The notes: generated from the letters alone by a model not told the origin. Positions 1-11,439 are shown, counted from the stretch's first letter. The stretch is 64,000 nucleotides of DNA from Diploptera punctata (GCA_030220185.1 JASPKZ010007525.1:248001-312000); one strand, 5' to 3'. Translations and numbers: made by a program.

Positions 1-285
1 AGATGGAAGAGCATTGACATAGAAAGTCAAAGGTCCTGGGTTCAAACCCCAGTCTAGGCGTATATTTTTCTTTTCAAATATAAATCATAAAAGAAGTTTG
101 TCTTAAAATCACTGCATTTGTGCATTGAGCGTTAGACTAATATCTATTTTTCAAAAAACCCTGATGTGATACAAGGAAACTGTTTCCAGATTCGGTTTCA
201 GCACACCTGAAATGTATTAGGGCACATCTCAAAGTTTGTGCGATGTTCCGAAAGAAAAAATTTGTTGCCCAGTGTAATTAACCTT
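1..285 (+). repeat. tRNA-like dispersed repeat, cut by the window edge
   Basis: Bases 1-60 are the 3' half of a tRNA-like sequence with a B-box-like GGTTCAAACCCC, followed by the TTTTCTTTTCAAATATAA tail shared by many repeats here. Bases 85-285 match 60346-60545 closely, so this is one copy of a dispersed repeat. A true tRNA gene is unlikely: the same cassette recurs with mutated anticodon arms. Confidence 0.6.
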
Positions 286-600
286 TACACTGCTACGAAC
301 GGGTATATCCGTTGGCAAAGAAAATGCTTGCTGTGCTATGGGTGTGTGTATCCATTCTCAACTCCAAACGCCTGCTAGTTATATAATACGTATTGCATTG
401 CTTTCAAACTCTGCCATCTCCTAGGAACCTAAATAAACTTTTTCCATATTTCTCCCTGCATTGAGCAAGGATGGTTTTAAAGGCTGGAAATATCTCAGCA
501 GTGAAAAGCTTAAAGTAACTTGTATTGATGTCTTCACTTCTTATAGAAGCTGTACAGAATACTTTGATTAGAGATATCATCACTTAAATTTTAATAAAAA
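286..600. other. no recognised feature
   Basis: AT-rich sequence with no supported gene or repeat. Confidence 0.4.
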
Positions 601-715
601 TTACAATGGGAAGTAATACTATGAGGTAAATTACAATTTATATAAACAAATTCGATATTTATTATTTTTACATCACACCTCATAATATCTGTGATTTCTA
701 GTTTCAAAGGGTGTT
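601..715. repeat. PLE-terminus fragment
   Basis: Contains ACTATGAGGT near 620 and CACACCTCATAA near 676, the terminal hairpin pair seen at the ends of the palindromic Penelope-derived elements. It is the same subfamily as the element at 52780-53476. Confidence 0.5.
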
Positions 716-2167
716 ATGCCTACACTAGGGCCTAACTGCCATAATAATAAAATACTATAAAAAGCCGATAAAGGATAGACACATATACATGTGTATTATA
801 CCAAAAAATAGGGCATAAATATTCACCCTTTAAATGCGGATTAAAAGTCTCAATCAAAATATACATAAGTGTTTTATAGATAAAAAACTAAGGAAAAAAT
901 TATGATAAAATGACTATTTCACATCAATATATTTTTCAATCAATGAAGACACACTTACGAAATCTTATATAATATCAAAAACAACTTGTTAGTTTCAACC
1001 AAATAGGAAACTCTTACGAAAACTTATATAACCCAAACACATTAGGATAAGAAGTTAAAAACACCTTATATAACTTGGCCATGACATACTAGGAATATTA
1101 CTACAGATGGGGCAAGAAAATAGAGTTTCCATTAGTTTTAGGGGATGGTGAAAGGTAAAGATAATCATATAAAAGCCGGGATTTTTAGTGGAAAAAGGAG
1201 AACAGCGGCGGGACCGAACTCGGTCCCCCAGCAGGGGAGGCAGCTACATTGGTAATATGAATCTTTTTTATCATTCCTTGGTCATTTTCAGACATAGAAT
1301 TAAATAAGGGACCAAATGGTCCAAAGAACTTAGAATAACGAACAAAGTTGGATATTTTAAAATGATTAATTTCTCTCTCTGAATTTTAACACTTTAGTAT
1401 TTTGTCGTTTGACAATATGGCGATTTCAGCTGACTTCAATAAATTGTTTTATATGTTATTGATCTAATATTTCTTTATGTTTGGTTTTATTTTAATAAAT
1501 AATGTTATTTTTCGTTTACTGTGTTTTTAACATGTTAAATATGGAACTCATCCTCCAAAACCAAGGCCAACCGCTCGGGCCAAAGACCACTTAAACAATA
1601 GTGAACTTAACGCTATCATTACGGCGGGGCTTAACTGACCGCCCGCGTAATAAAGGGCATCCCCTCTATCCTCAGCTAAAACTCTGACTGTCGAACTTCC
1701 GCCATCACTACCAACTTTTCACCTGCCCATCTGGTGCAGGTTTGATGAACTTCAAAATCAAATCTTGCTCACCGGGAACTTCAGAAATCATAGATCTGTA
1801 TTTGGTCTTCTGAATGTATAACTTTTCCTAAATGTTTCAATAGTTTATTTTCCAAAATTGGCATTGCAGCTCACAATTTGCTAGAGAATCACAAGAGATA
1901 GTTAAGTAGATAGGAGTTATGAAGTATGAGATGAGTGAAATAAAAAATAAACAATATTATTTATATAAACTTGAATTTTTAGTTTCATTTCAATGTCATT
2001 GAGTTTCCCTGTGAGAACATGAATCGTTGGATAAGATCCTTCAAGAATGTAATAAAATCTACAAGAGGGAATAAAATTTCAGCAACAAACACAACTTTCG
2101 GTTTCACGATCAGAACTGTTGCAGTAGAAGGTTTCTTGAAAAAGTTGACTCCACCATTACCATCATC
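716..2167. other. mostly unassigned intergenic DNA
   Basis: I see no convincing exon. A more GC-rich stretch at 1190-1250 and 1560-1760 is noticeable but has no supported ORF. Bases 1916-1962 hold a small remnant of a Penelope terminus (GAAGTATGAGATGAGTG). Confidence 0.4.
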
Positions 2168-2487
2168 TCCATCCATCCATAGTAATTCTGTCCGAAGGCA
2201 GGTCCTTCACTGCAATCATAGCATTTTCATGCTATGCTTGTAGCTTTACTAGGGAATTGTAGGTGTGGTAGCTTCCCGTTGCTTTCCACACCGGTGAAGG
2301 ATGATGATGATGATGGCCATATGATTTCGGAGACCATTTGGGCCTTAAAGTTTTCCTGACATTTGTCTTACAGGTGAGGAAAAACCCCGATAAAAACCTC
2401 ACCCAGAAAAACTGCCCCGACCAGGGATCGAACCCGGGTCCACTGCGTGACAAGGTAGCATGCTACCTCGAGACCACAGCGGTGGAC
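2168..2487 (-). mobile_element. tRNA-derived SINE, family A
   Basis: On the minus strand the head reads CCACCGCTGTGGTCTCGAGG with a GGGTTCGATCCC B box, then the body (GGTGAGGTTTTTATCGGGG) and an ATC-rich region. It ends in a conserved 3' tail with TAGCATGAAAATGCTATG. Related copies lie at 10397, 12334 (head), 16010, 38647 and 50603. RNA polymerase III-type SINE retroposed by a LINE partner (family knowledge). Confidence 0.75.
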
Positions 2488-2654
2488 ACCATCATCTAGT
2501 GACATGAAAATTTCTACAATTTCTTGGATATATTTTTAAAGATAACAAATAGATCTGAACCAGGAGTTTCATCTTATGCAGCTGCCAACAACGAAAGTGA
2601 ATGCTGTCTTCAAAACTAAGGTTCATTCTGAATTAAATTGTTTTCAGTCTGATC

Positions 2655-3517
2655 ATTTTACCTCAATATTAATGTTGATTTGTTCTTGGACATGTTTCAA
2701 AACAATTCTGTTTTATCGTCAGCTTGTCCAGACTGGTTAGATTTATGTTGCAGACCATGGATGTCAATGTCAGCTCCATCCGTTGGTTGGCCAAAGAACC
2801 TCCAAACAAGGTCACACTCCATTGGTATTTCAAAATTCATAACTCTGTTTTTGTTCTTCTGAATATAGATTTTTTCCCAAATAGTCAGCTCTTTTGTATT
2901 TTCTAACTGTTTTAATAATTTAGTGTCCGAATTTATATTAAGTTTTTCAGACCAAACATGAGCAGCAACTGCAGCTTTTTCTATTTCCCCATTTTTAATA
3001 TTTCTTATGCGTTCTTTGGTTCTAATTTTTAGGTTTCTTTTTGTTTTTCCTATATATATCTTTTCACAACCCGTGCATTCAATTTGATATATTCCTGATT
3101 TTTTTTATTTTTATCAGTTTTTTCATTTTTGTTGGTTTTTATTAGTTTATTTAAACTGTAGTTATTTTTCGGTGCTAATTTAATATTAAACTTCTCAAAT
3201 ATCTTTTGGAATTTATTGTGTACACAAGGGTGATATGTGAATTTCCTAAATTTTTTCATAGGTGGTTCTTCTTTTTCAAGAGTACTTCTGTTTATCATTT
3301 TTTGTTTTTTATACTTTTCTATCCTTTTGTGTACCATTTTTTCATCAAACCCATTTTCTCTTGCTACTTTGATTATGTGTTTTTTCTCCTGTTTGAAATC
3401 TTCTTTGTTTAAGGGTAAGTTTACCAATCTATGAGTTAAACTATTAAAGGCTGCTAATTTATGTCCAATTGGATTGAACCCTGTTGATTAATAAAAATTT
3501 TCTGAATGAGTTTCTTT
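2655..3517 (-). pseudogene. PLE polyprotein 3' part (RT linker + GIY-YIG), left arm
   Basis: Minus-strand translation gives the linker after the RT domain (NSLTHRLVNLPLNKED at about 3400-3455). It continues to the start of a GIY-YIG nuclease near 3060-3100 and a C-terminal region with ELTIWEKIYIQKN and WRFFGQP. Frame breaks occur near 3055-3110, and a stop precedes STGFNPIG near 3487. It ends in the ribozyme-like region near 2700-2735. Penelope elements pair an RT with a GIY-YIG endonuclease (established). The RT catalytic core itself is missing, so this copy is dead. Confidence 0.75.
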
Positions 3518-3518
3518 T

Positions 3519-3892
3519 CATAGATTGGTGAACTTACCCTTAAACGAAGAAGATTTCAAACAGGAGAAAAAACACATAATCAAAGTAGCAATAGAAAATG
3601 GGTTTGATGAAAAAATGGTACACTATAGGATAGAAAAGTATAAAAAAACAAAAAAATAATAAACAGAAGTACTCTTGAAAAAGAAGAACCGCCTATGAAA
3701 AAATATAGGAAATTCACATATCACCCTTGGGTACACAATAAATTCCAAAAGATATTTGAGAAGTTTAATATTAAATTAGCACCGAAAAATAACTACAGTT
3801 TAAATAAACTAATAAAAACCAACAAAAATGAAAAAAACTGATATAAATAAGAAAATCAGGAATATATCAAATTGAATGCAAGGGTTGTGAAA

Positions 3893-3945
<53 letters not shown>

Positions 3946-4299
3946 AAAAAAAAAAAAGAAACCTAAAAATTAGAACCAAAGAACGCATAAGAAATTTTAA
4001 AAATGGGGAAATAGAAAAATCTGCAGTTGCTGCTCATGTTTGGTCTGAAAAACATAATATAAATTCGGACACTAAATTATTAAAACAGTTAGAAAATTCA
4101 AAAGAGCTGACTATTTGGGAAAAAATCTATATTCAGAAGAACAAAAACAGAGTTATGAATTTTGAAATACCGACGGAGCATGACCTTGTTTGGAGGTTCT
4201 TTGGCCAACCACAGGATGGAGCTGACATCGACATCCAGGGTGTGCAACATAAATCTAACCAGTCTGGACAAGCTGACGATAAAACAGAATTGTTTTGAA
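3519..4299 (+). pseudogene. PLE polyprotein 3' part, right arm
   Basis: This is the inverted counterpart of the left arm. It starts within the same linker and reaches the GIY-YIG region, where a (TA)n expansion at 3897-3942 and several frameshifts disrupt it. It ends with the WRFFGQP-type C-terminus at about 4190. It differs from the left arm by scattered substitutions, so the two arms have diverged since formation or came from different copies. Confidence 0.7.
3897..3942. repeat. (TA)n microsatellite
   Basis: Pure TA dinucleotide run of about 45 bp inside the right PLE arm. Confidence 0.95.
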
Positions 4300-4429
4300 A
4301 CATGTCCAAGAATAAATCAACATTAATCAATATTAAGATGATCAGACTGAAAATAATTTAATTAAAATAACCTCAAAATATCACTTCCTAAAATTAAATG
4401 TTCATTCTGAATGATTTTGCTACTACTTG

Positions 4430-4680
4430 GAGAAGGCAATACTACATTTGTTCTTTTTATATGACTAAAAACTAGTTTCGGTACATCGTTTCTGTTCCAT
4501 CCTCGGTATTGTCACGACTGTTGTTCTGTCAGAACAACGATACTGAGGATGGAACATAAACTATGTTCCGAAACTAGTTTATAGTGAAATGAGAAGAACT
4601 GTATGAGGTGAGTGATAAAAAATTCTACCTAAATGAATATACCTCATAGTGTGAATTCCAAAAATAAGTAATGCTACATG
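4430..4680. mobile_element. PLE-derived palindromic element
   Basis: Imperfect inverted repeat centred near 4520. The right arm has a hammerhead-like fold, then GTATGAGGTGAGTG at about 4601 and the closing ACCTCATAGTG near 4642. The left arm has the same core with CUGA changed to CCGA. Confidence 0.7.
4537..4585 (+). ncRNA. hammerhead-ribozyme-like motif
   Basis: CUGAGGA at 4543-4549; stem II GGAACAUA/UAUGUUCC; GAAA at 4570-4573; stem III is the self-complementary ACUAGU (4573-4578) followed by U17 at 4579. Stem I: AUA (4540-4542) pairs with UAU (4580-4582), with further pairs after one mismatch. A stem III this short suggests it would work as a dimer, as known for minimal type I hammerheads of PLEs. 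Activity is untested. Confidence 0.65.
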
Positions 4681-5042
4681 TTGTGGACCTCAGTCTGAAG
4701 CATTCTGATATCTATAGTTATAATGGAAGAGTACTGCATATAGTGTTATAGTGTAGTGATAACATTGTGGATTAGTATTCATGAGATCATGCATTCAAAC
4801 ATGAACTGATATTAAATATATATAACCTTTACAAATCCAATTTAATTACAGTAAGAGATGACAATAAACTATCACAATGGCAGGAAATTCGTACAGAAGT
4901 GAGACAAGATGTCCTCAGTCGTGCCCCAAAATTTATTATTGTTTATTTTGCCCATAATTAATATTGTGTTAACCCGGAAATTATAGACATAAAATGGACA
5001 TTATTATATTTAATTATTTCTTTATAAATATTTCATTAAAGT
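4681..5042. other. no recognised feature
   Basis: AT-rich. A weak tRNA-like trace lies at about 4755-4800, but nothing I can firmly assign. Confidence 0.4.
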
Positions 5043-5326
5043 GATCCCACAACAGGCCTCAGGAGGCCCTTGGGGTAGTAGGAGGTTAAGGCTCCAACTT
5101 TTTCTAGACAATCGGCACTTTGTGTCAGCCGGGTTGTCAGCCCTGCGTGACGGCCACCTTTACCCACAGAACAAGCATCTGGTACTCATTTACATTAGAG
5201 GCTGAGTCGACCCCAGGGCCATAGTGCCGCCAGAAGGTTTGGGTTAGCTTAAAAATCCTAACCCCAACGGGCCTTGAACCCTCGGCTTGTAGCACAGTGC
5301 CTTAACCACTATGCTATGGCGTGCCC
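5043..5326 (-). mobile_element. tRNA-derived SINE, family C
   Basis: The minus-strand head has a CATAGCATAGTGGTTAAGGC A-box region and a GGTTCAAGGCCC B box. The body includes GGGGTCGACTCAGCCTC and an AGGCCTCCTGAGGCCTG end. A second, less degraded copy lies at 14968-15252. Confidence 0.7.
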
Positions 5327-5519
5327 CCAAAAATATGATTATTATGGTCTTTTTAGTTGGTGTATTTAATATAAATGTATATATATCCGGTTACCTCGTA
5401 CCTGGCTCATATTGTCACAAAAATATATTTTGCAGACTCTTTCCCGTGAGGTGAAAGCGACATACTTTTCTACTTGTTTTAATCTAAAGCTCTTGTTTTG
5501 CATTTACATTATTTCTAAT

Positions 5520-5912
5520 AAGGGAACTGTCAAATATTGCCTACCAAAACCTATCTTAAAATTTCTTCCAGAGAAGCGTTGTGATGTACAAAGGCTATGT
5601 CCAAAAAATGATCTGCCTTTTTTAATTACAAGACACTAAAATCAAGTGCCAAATTTAAATTCTAGGGAAATAATACAACTCCTGTATTAGCTGACAGGAA
5701 AACCCTTACTACTTGCCGTCTGTGCTGCGTTCCACCTCACTCCACTCTGTGTTTAACTCATGCAGGGATGTATATCTGCTCTGTACAGTGGGCTGTCATT
5801 GCTGGATTCTGGCTTCAATTTCTGTGCATTGTACTTTAAAATGGCACATCACAACACTTCTGTAGGAGAAATTTCAAAGTAGATTTCAGCATGCAATGGG
5901 TGACAGTTTCCT
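5520..5912. mobile_element. Foldback/TIR element, copy 1
   Basis: The left arm GAGAAGCGTTGTGATGTAC (about 5571) and right arm around 5845-5910 are inverted. The same roughly 400-bp element occurs at 27237-27640 with its internal sequence in the opposite orientation. No ORF; non-autonomous. Superfamily not identified. Confidence 0.6.
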
Positions 5913-6289
5913 TGTAAATAATATTATTTTTAATTCTTTTTTCTTTATTACCTGTTCTCAAGCCTACCTTGAGAGGACTAAGTTTTTAGACATTTTTATC
6001 TTTTCTGAATTATTACTCTTCCATTTAACTCAACTCTTTTGTCTCTTTTTTTTTTAAGCCTGTTTTCCCTATCTGTTTGTCAGTTGCTCCAAGATCTTTT
6101 CCTGTGCACGTTCTTTTGATATATAACATTTCATTCTTTTATTTTCCAAAACATCTTGTAATTTATCTGTGTTCTATTTATTTCCCATTCTTTTTTAATT
6201 TTGTTTCTTCATGTTCTCTGTATTACATTCTTAAAATATTTAATTTCATTCTAAATAAAGTTCAATTTAAGAATCAAATGAATCATGAA

Positions 6290-6425
6290 TTCTTGTGTGA
6301 AGTCGTGAAAACAACTGTTTTTTTCTGATACTGCAGTTCTGTGTTAAAAAACATAGATGTATGAGGTAAGAAGAATTCACAATTCATTTGATTCTTATTA
6401 AGAAAACCTCACAATGTAAAATTTT
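6290..6425 (+). mobile_element. PLE-derived short element, single arm
   Basis: Contains GATACTGCAGTTCTGTGTT and GTATGAGGTAAGAAG at about 6359, then AACCTCACAATG near 6406: the ribozyme 3' side and terminal hairpin of the subfamily at 50200-50330. The 5' part of the ribozyme core (CUGANGA and stem II) is deleted here. Confidence 0.55.
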
Positions 6426-6462
6426 CCAAATGTATTGTATTAAAGTTCAATTTGATTTACAG

Positions 6463-7008
6463 ATGCACAGAGTGAAACAAAATGATAACACCACATTTTT
6501 GTTTAATATTGCATTGAAAAATAATATAGACCAGGATTATTCCCCAGAAATGTGGAGCTTACATGTCAGGTTGAAAGCAGGTACTCTGGAAACTGCAGAA
6601 AATAGCAAATTGGAACAGAAAATTCGAAAAGGATTGAATATAAAGACATCAGTTGTTGCTGAAATTCCAGAATCTGTCTTTACAGTTGATATATCATGTA
6701 GTTTGATTGCTAAATTTTCAGAAGATAATAAAAGAGACAGTAGGTCATGGGCATTGATTCCAATTGCATCCACAAGTTTGGATATATCATACTTCTTTTT
6801 TCCATCACCTGTAAGCAGAGGAACCAATATGGCAGATGACCTTTCAAAGATTGCTCAGAACTACATGGGAAAGGACAATATTGCAGAATGGAAAGAAGTT
6901 ACAGAATCATGTGATTATACTTATTTATGCAGATTGCTTAATGAAAAAGCATCAGCAAATGATATATGGACAGCAGTTGTTAAGAACAGCAAACATAATT
7001 TCTCTGAT
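6463..7008 (+). CDS. unknown host gene, internal exon (182 codons)
   Basis: Exon bounded by a good acceptor (TTTGATTTACAG, ending 6462) and a consensus donor GTAAGT at 7009. It is 546 bp and phase 0 at both ends. The product is a soluble-looking segment with no membrane span and no motif I recognise. It includes RSWALIPIAST near residue 115 and a Lys/Asp-rich C-terminal part. Codon use and lack of stops contrast with the surrounding decayed repeats. It joins in phase to 18945 after an 11.9 kb intron. Upstream exons were not found in the window. Function unknown; I will not guess a family. Confidence 0.7.
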
Positions 7009-7261
7009 GTAAGTAAATTATGATTTTTAATCCATTAATTTCAGGAGATGAACTGTACTTGCATACGTTTTCAACTCATAGGTGAGTCAGATTTGTTCAA
7101 CTCAAGAACCAATATATATTTTTTTACAGTATTTTATACATCCGTGATAGGGTGGTGTTGTTTTAATATTCACAAAAAGAAAAAACAGCTGCCTTTTATT
7201 ATCTTTGGTATCCTGTCTAGTTATCCATTTTTGAGTGTCCAAAAATAGAAAACTTATTCAA

Positions 7262-7926
7262 TATATTGATGTTATATTAGTTTAACATGTTTCAGTCCTG
7301 GACAAATTTATTTTTTAAAATGAAAATTTAACATCTGAACTGAGAATCGAACCGCAGATCTCTGACTCTGTACGTTGGCATGCAGCCCACTACATCATTC
7401 TAAACATGACACAGACGTTAGTATTTCTTTCCACTTATACAATTCTCTTACATCTGAAGGCAGATAGCTGGAGCTATTAACAATACAAACAGATGACTTC
7501 TATTCAAAGTATTTTTAACGAGAATTTTACATTACTTTTAAGCAGTAAAGGTTTGATGTTATACTGTATTTAGTTTAAGATGTTCCAATCCTTGACAAAT
7601 TTATTTTTTGAAAAGAAAAGCTAATGTCTGAACCGGGAATTGAACTGCAATACTCAGATCTGTACGTCAGTATGCAGCCCACTACACCATTCTAGACATG
7701 GCATAAACGTTAATATTTCTTTCCACTTAAACAATTTTCTTACGTCCAAAGGCAGATAGCTGGAGCTATTAACAACGCCATCAGACAACTTCTATTCAAA
7801 GTATTTTTAACGAGAATTTTGCATTACTTTTAAGTGGTAAAGCTTAACATTTTGATGTTATATTTAGTTTAACATGTTCCAGTCTTGGACAAATTTATTT
7901 TTAGAAAAGAAAAATTATTCAATGTA
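7262..7926. repeat. Tandem repeat, about 300-bp unit with tRNA-like segment
   Basis: Two full units (about 7262-7560 and 7563-7860) and a partial third. Each has a minus-strand tRNA-like piece (GAATCGAACCGCAGATCTC and its relative), a CAGATAGCTGGAGCTATTAA block and a TTTTTAACGAGAATTTT block. The same family appears in inverted form at 16740-17640. Confidence 0.7.
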
Positions 7927-8052
7927 ATTGTGATTTTTCTTTTTTTCTAAAAGAGATCTTTAGAATATTCAAAGCTGAAGTAAATGGTAATTATGTGCTT
8001 TGAAACAAAATGTCATTGTTTAAAAAGTTACTAAATAATTACTGTAGATGTT

Positions 8053-8168
8053 AATATTTAATTTTAGGAAGTTATATTTTGAGGTTATTTTAATTATATT
8101 ATTGGAAAGCTGAAGATAAAACAGAGAATTGTTTTGAAACATGTTCAAGAACAAATCAACAATAATAT
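8053..8168 (+). mobile_element. Minimal PLE-derived element (116 bp)
   Basis: Flanked by a perfect 16-bp direct repeat AATTACTGTAGATGTT at 8037-8052 and 8169-8184. It contains TTTTGAGGTTATTTT, a hammerhead-like core CTGAAGATAAAACA, then TGTTTTGAAACATGTTC, and CAAATCAACA. It is the same subfamily as 52305-52764 but with a single arm, so a very short unit can mobilise. Confidence 0.75.
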
Positions 8169-8479
8169 AATTACTGTAGATGTTGCTGATTCATTTGAAT
8201 AATAGTCTAATTATTTTAACTTTGGTCCCTAAGGAGAAACATTGAACATTTTCTACCATTACTTGATTTTTTTTTTAATTATTATTCACTCAGTTGGACT
8301 GAGATAACTTTTTTTTTGTAATTATAATATTACTTGATTTATTATATTTAATTATTTTGTAACTTGTTAAATTGCAATTAATACTGGAAAATCATACATT
8401 TATTTTCCTACTTCTAAATATGGCATGATGTAGTTTCTATAAATTGGGTTTGTTATGTTAGTTGCAAATTCTTATTGCA

Positions 8480-8800
8480 TTATTGGAGAGTGTTGGTCAT
8501 CCCAACTCCTTTCAAAAAGTGTTAAACTGAAAATATATAAAACTGTTATTCTCCCAGTTATATTATAAGGATACGAAACATGGACTCTTACTTAAAGGGA
8601 GGAAAGAAGATTACTAGTATTTGAGAATAAAGTAGTTAGGACAATTTTTGGACCAAAGAGAGATGAATGGAGAAAGCTATATAACAGTGAACTACATGGC
8701 CTTTATAGGAAGCCAGATTTATTAAGAACAGTTAAGTCTTGTAGACTGCAATGGGCAGGACATGTGGCACAAATAGGTTCGATAGAGCCAGTAAGTTGTT
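8480..8800 (+). pseudogene. non-LTR retrotransposon ORF2 C-terminal remnant
   Basis: The broken translation matches the relic at 14340-14690: KYIKLLF, then FGPKR, then CRLQWAGHVAQI-like pieces, with stops and frameshifts between. Such C-terminal regions follow the RT domain in many non-LTR elements. Confidence 0.65.
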
Positions 8801-8966
8801 AGTTATTGAAGAGTGTTGAATTTGAAGTATTGCATCAGAATTTTGTGGATGTCTAAACTTCTAGTCTACATTAGTCTTTTTAAGTTTTCACATAAGAAGG
8901 TTGTTAATAAACTCGAGTAGAGCTGGCTCGCGGTTAGAGAATCAGGGGATGATGACATAATATTAA

Positions 8967-10010
8967 CCCATTGGAGACTTTTAACGAGTCTCCCTCGTGA
9001 GCAGGTAGAAAGTCCAAACAGCTCCTCCACGAGCTAGACTCGTTGTTGCGTTATAACCCCCACTGTAAGAAGTTAGGTTTTTTTAGTGGTTTAAATTTTC
9101 GGTTCACCATCAGTAAAATTTGTTGTTTGTTTATGTAAAGTAAATATGTATAGGCCTAGTGTATTGTATAGTTTATTTTAGTTATTATTTATAGAATAGT
9201 AGACTATAGTTGTAGGCATTTATTACGGTAAAATATAAATGAATATAAATTCAGTGCTTATTTGTTAAAATTCATAGTTTTAAATTATTTTTTTTTGCAA
9301 TATGTGCGTAAATAGGAGAGAACGCATTGCTTTTGAGAAACTAAGTGAAGTAGTGGATGAAATGTTATGTGACAGTGATTGTAGTGAATTATCATGGAAC
9401 GAAGATTCGGACGATGAAATAATATACAGGGACAACGTAACCGTGCGTGCTACTGATGGTAGAAATACTAGGTGAGTTTTGTCCAGTTTTTATCTATAGT
9501 ATTTTATAATTTACAGGTCGATATATAACTAAGATAATTAAAGAATATACGAAGAACTTTTCCTGATTTTATAATGTATAGGTCTATGCTTATTTTATTT
9601 CATATATTTATTTTTATTATGTACAGTATTATATTGCGTTTGTTATTTTTTTCGGTCTTGTTTGAACATATGATTTGTGTTTACTTTCAAGGCAATGTCC
9701 GAGAACTTTTATAAAAAGATGGTTTTTGAATTGTTTGTCAACTTTCACAGCCTTGAAAATAACAAAACATAACGGTTTACAATGCACAAAAGAGGGTAGC
9801 AGGCAGGCCACATTCCTTTGCTATTCGTAAAAGTACAAGATACTAAAAGAAATTCAGGGGTAAACAAAATATCTGAAAACATAAGTGATAGAACACAATA
9901 TGTGTATTTTGTATTCTGATTTAAAGTCCAGCGCAGCCGGAGTAGCGGTGAGGAGATTTAAATGGGTTCCCAGTGAACATGCTAGGCGCTTTAAACGTGT
10001 CTCCAATGGG
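8967..10010 (+). mobile_element. piggyBac-type DNA transposon, internally deleted
   Basis: Terminal inverted repeats CCCATTGGAGAC and GTCTCCAATGGG, flanked by TTAA on both sides (8963-8966 and 10011-10014). TTAA target duplication is the hallmark of piggyBac. Length is about 1.04 kb, against roughly 2.5 kb for full elements. Only an N-terminal transposase-like ORF remains. Confidence 0.85.
9302..9475 (+). pseudogene. piggyBac transposase N-terminal remnant
   Basis: An ATG opens a 57-codon ORF, MCVNRRERIAFEKLSEVV then an acidic region (CSELSWNEDSDDEI), ending at TGA in AGGTGAGT. PiggyBac transposases begin with an acidic, poorly conserved segment. The stop coincides with a donor-like GTGAGT, so it could be a first exon whose partners were deleted. 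Confidence 0.5.
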
Positions 10011-10014
10011 TTAA

Positions 10015-10396
10015 CATGTTATTTTATGCAGGCTGACCTTAATTTATAGTTTTTTAAATGGAAGTGAGCTCTTCTCTCCTTCTGCATTGCAAAGTGATTA
10101 ACACAAGTATGTAGAAATTTGGCGATTTCAAAAACTATGCAACTGCTCTTTTACTGAATACATTTCCAGAGCACAAAAGTCTGGCTCTCTTCATTGTACA
10201 TTGCTTGAAAGTTTTAATTCAAAACAATGTTCAGATTCTCCAGTGCTCAATGGTATTGTGACAATTGTTTGCAGCAGTTTTACAGTTTTGGGTAAAAGTT
10301 CCAAAATATTTCAATGTTTTTATTATAAATTTAACATTTCTCATTGAAGGTCAAATTATATTTGAAGAGAAAAGAAGTTCTACTGACTTTATACCA
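10015..10396. other. no recognised feature
   Basis: AT-rich sequence between the piggyBac element and a SINE fragment; nothing assigned. Confidence 0.4.
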
Positions 10397-10506
10397 TCCA
10401 TAGTAATTCTGCCCGAAGGCAGGTCCTTCACTGCAATCATAGCATTTTCATGCTATGCTTGCAGCTTTACTAGGGAATTGTAGATGTGGTAGCTTCCCGT
10501 TGCTTT
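10397..10506 (-). mobile_element. SINE family A, 3' tail only
   Basis: Matches the tail of the SINE at 2168-2487 (CATAGTAATTCTGCCCGAAG to TTCCCGTTGCTTT). The tRNA head is missing. Confidence 0.7.
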
Positions 10507-10559
10507 GACTTTATACAGTAATGTTAAATTTTCATTAAAAAGTATTTTTAAATAAGAAG

Positions 10560-10745
10560 TTGCCATTCGCATGTCGAGCAATGGTTTGCAAGCCTTTGCA
10601 GCTCACAGGAATTGAAATGTATGAGAAAAAAAATGTGTTTAGATTGGATGCCTTGGATAGCTCGGTTGCAGAGCATTAGTGTATAAAGCTACAGGTCCTG
10701 GGTTCAAACTCCAGTCTAGTCATGTATTTTTCTCTTCAAATATAA
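10560..10745 (+). repeat. tRNA-like dispersed repeat
   Basis: Contains GATAGCTCGGTTGCAGAGCA and a B-box-like GGGTTCAAACTCC, followed by TTTCTCTTCAAATATAA. Related to the repeats at 1, 20050, 39540 and 60100. Confidence 0.6.
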
Positions 10746-10789
10746 AACCCCAGCCTAGACATTTTTTAAAAAATACAATAGGAGGTTTA

Positions 10790-10925
10790 TATTGTTTTTA
10801 GTCTGATCATCTTACCTCAATATTAATGTTCAAAAACAAATCAACATTAATATTGAGGTAAGATGATCAGACCAAAAATAATATAATTAAAATAACCTCA
10901 AAATATCACTTCCTAAAATTAAATA
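10790..10925. mobile_element. PLE-derived palindrome, short
   Basis: TCTGATCATCTTACCTCAAT is inverted as ATTGAGGTAAGATGATCAGA around a very short loop, followed by AACCTCAAAATATCACTTCC. It is the terminus of the PLE subfamily at 2634-4399. The ribozyme core is deleted. Confidence 0.7.
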
Positions 10926-11264
10926 TTAAGAGGTTTACTTAATAATTAAGATTTTTGAATTATATATTTTTCTCTTCAAAATATTATTTTCATATATGCA
11001 GTTCAGTAGCACTATTGCATGAGGACATTTCCAAATTCAGTTCTGTTGTACAACACATTTAGTTCATTACTCAGTTCTTGAGAAAACATCCTAACAGCTT
11101 AATAGTGAGTGGAGACCATATTTCTAATGACTCACCTCATACAATTTCAAATTTCTTTGATACCGATGGTTTCAGACAACGTCTTGTCCCGCTTCAGTCA
11201 TGACTTCAAACTCAATCTGAAGGAAAACAAAGAAAGTTCAAATACTGCCACTGATAGATAATTG

Positions 11265-11437
11265 TTATTATCGCCTCACTATGATGGTTGTCCACCGGCT
11301 CGCTTTGTTTCCCTGCAGCTGTGATATATAATTAAATACAAAGATGGCAACTACCGCTAGTGAATGTTAATCATTGTCGAGCATTGTTGCGGCACTCGCT
11401 TTTATATAAATTGACAACCATCATAGTGAGGCGATAA
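11265..11437. mobile_element. MITE
   Basis: About 170-bp element with near-perfect 27-bp inverted ends: TTATCGCCTCACTATGATGG on the left and CCATCATAGTGAGGCGATAA on the right. No coding capacity. Superfamily undetermined. Confidence 0.75.
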
Positions 11438-11439
11438 TA

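Larger units (their letters stand above)
2634..4399. mobile_element. Twin (inverted, head-to-head) Penelope-like element
   Basis: Two 5'-truncated PLE 3' halves lie back to back: one on the minus strand (about 2640-3517), one on the plus strand (about 3519-4380). The unit is bounded by the 13-bp direct repeat GTTCATTCTGAAT at 2621-2633 and 4400-4412, so it was inserted as one palindromic unit. Each arm encodes the end of a reverse transcriptase linker and a GIY-YIG endonuclease, and ends in a hammerhead-like motif (CTGACGAT ... GAAACATGTC). Both arms carry frameshifts, and a (TA)n run interrupts the right arm. Confidence 0.8.

Noticed and set aside
1560..1760. GC-richer stretch as promoter or first exon
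   Set aside because: No ORF, no clear initiator or TATA context, and no link to a downstream exon could be shown.
9629..9811. 60-codon minus ORF inside the piggyBac element
   Set aside because: No transposase motif and opposite to the retained N-terminal piece; likely chance.
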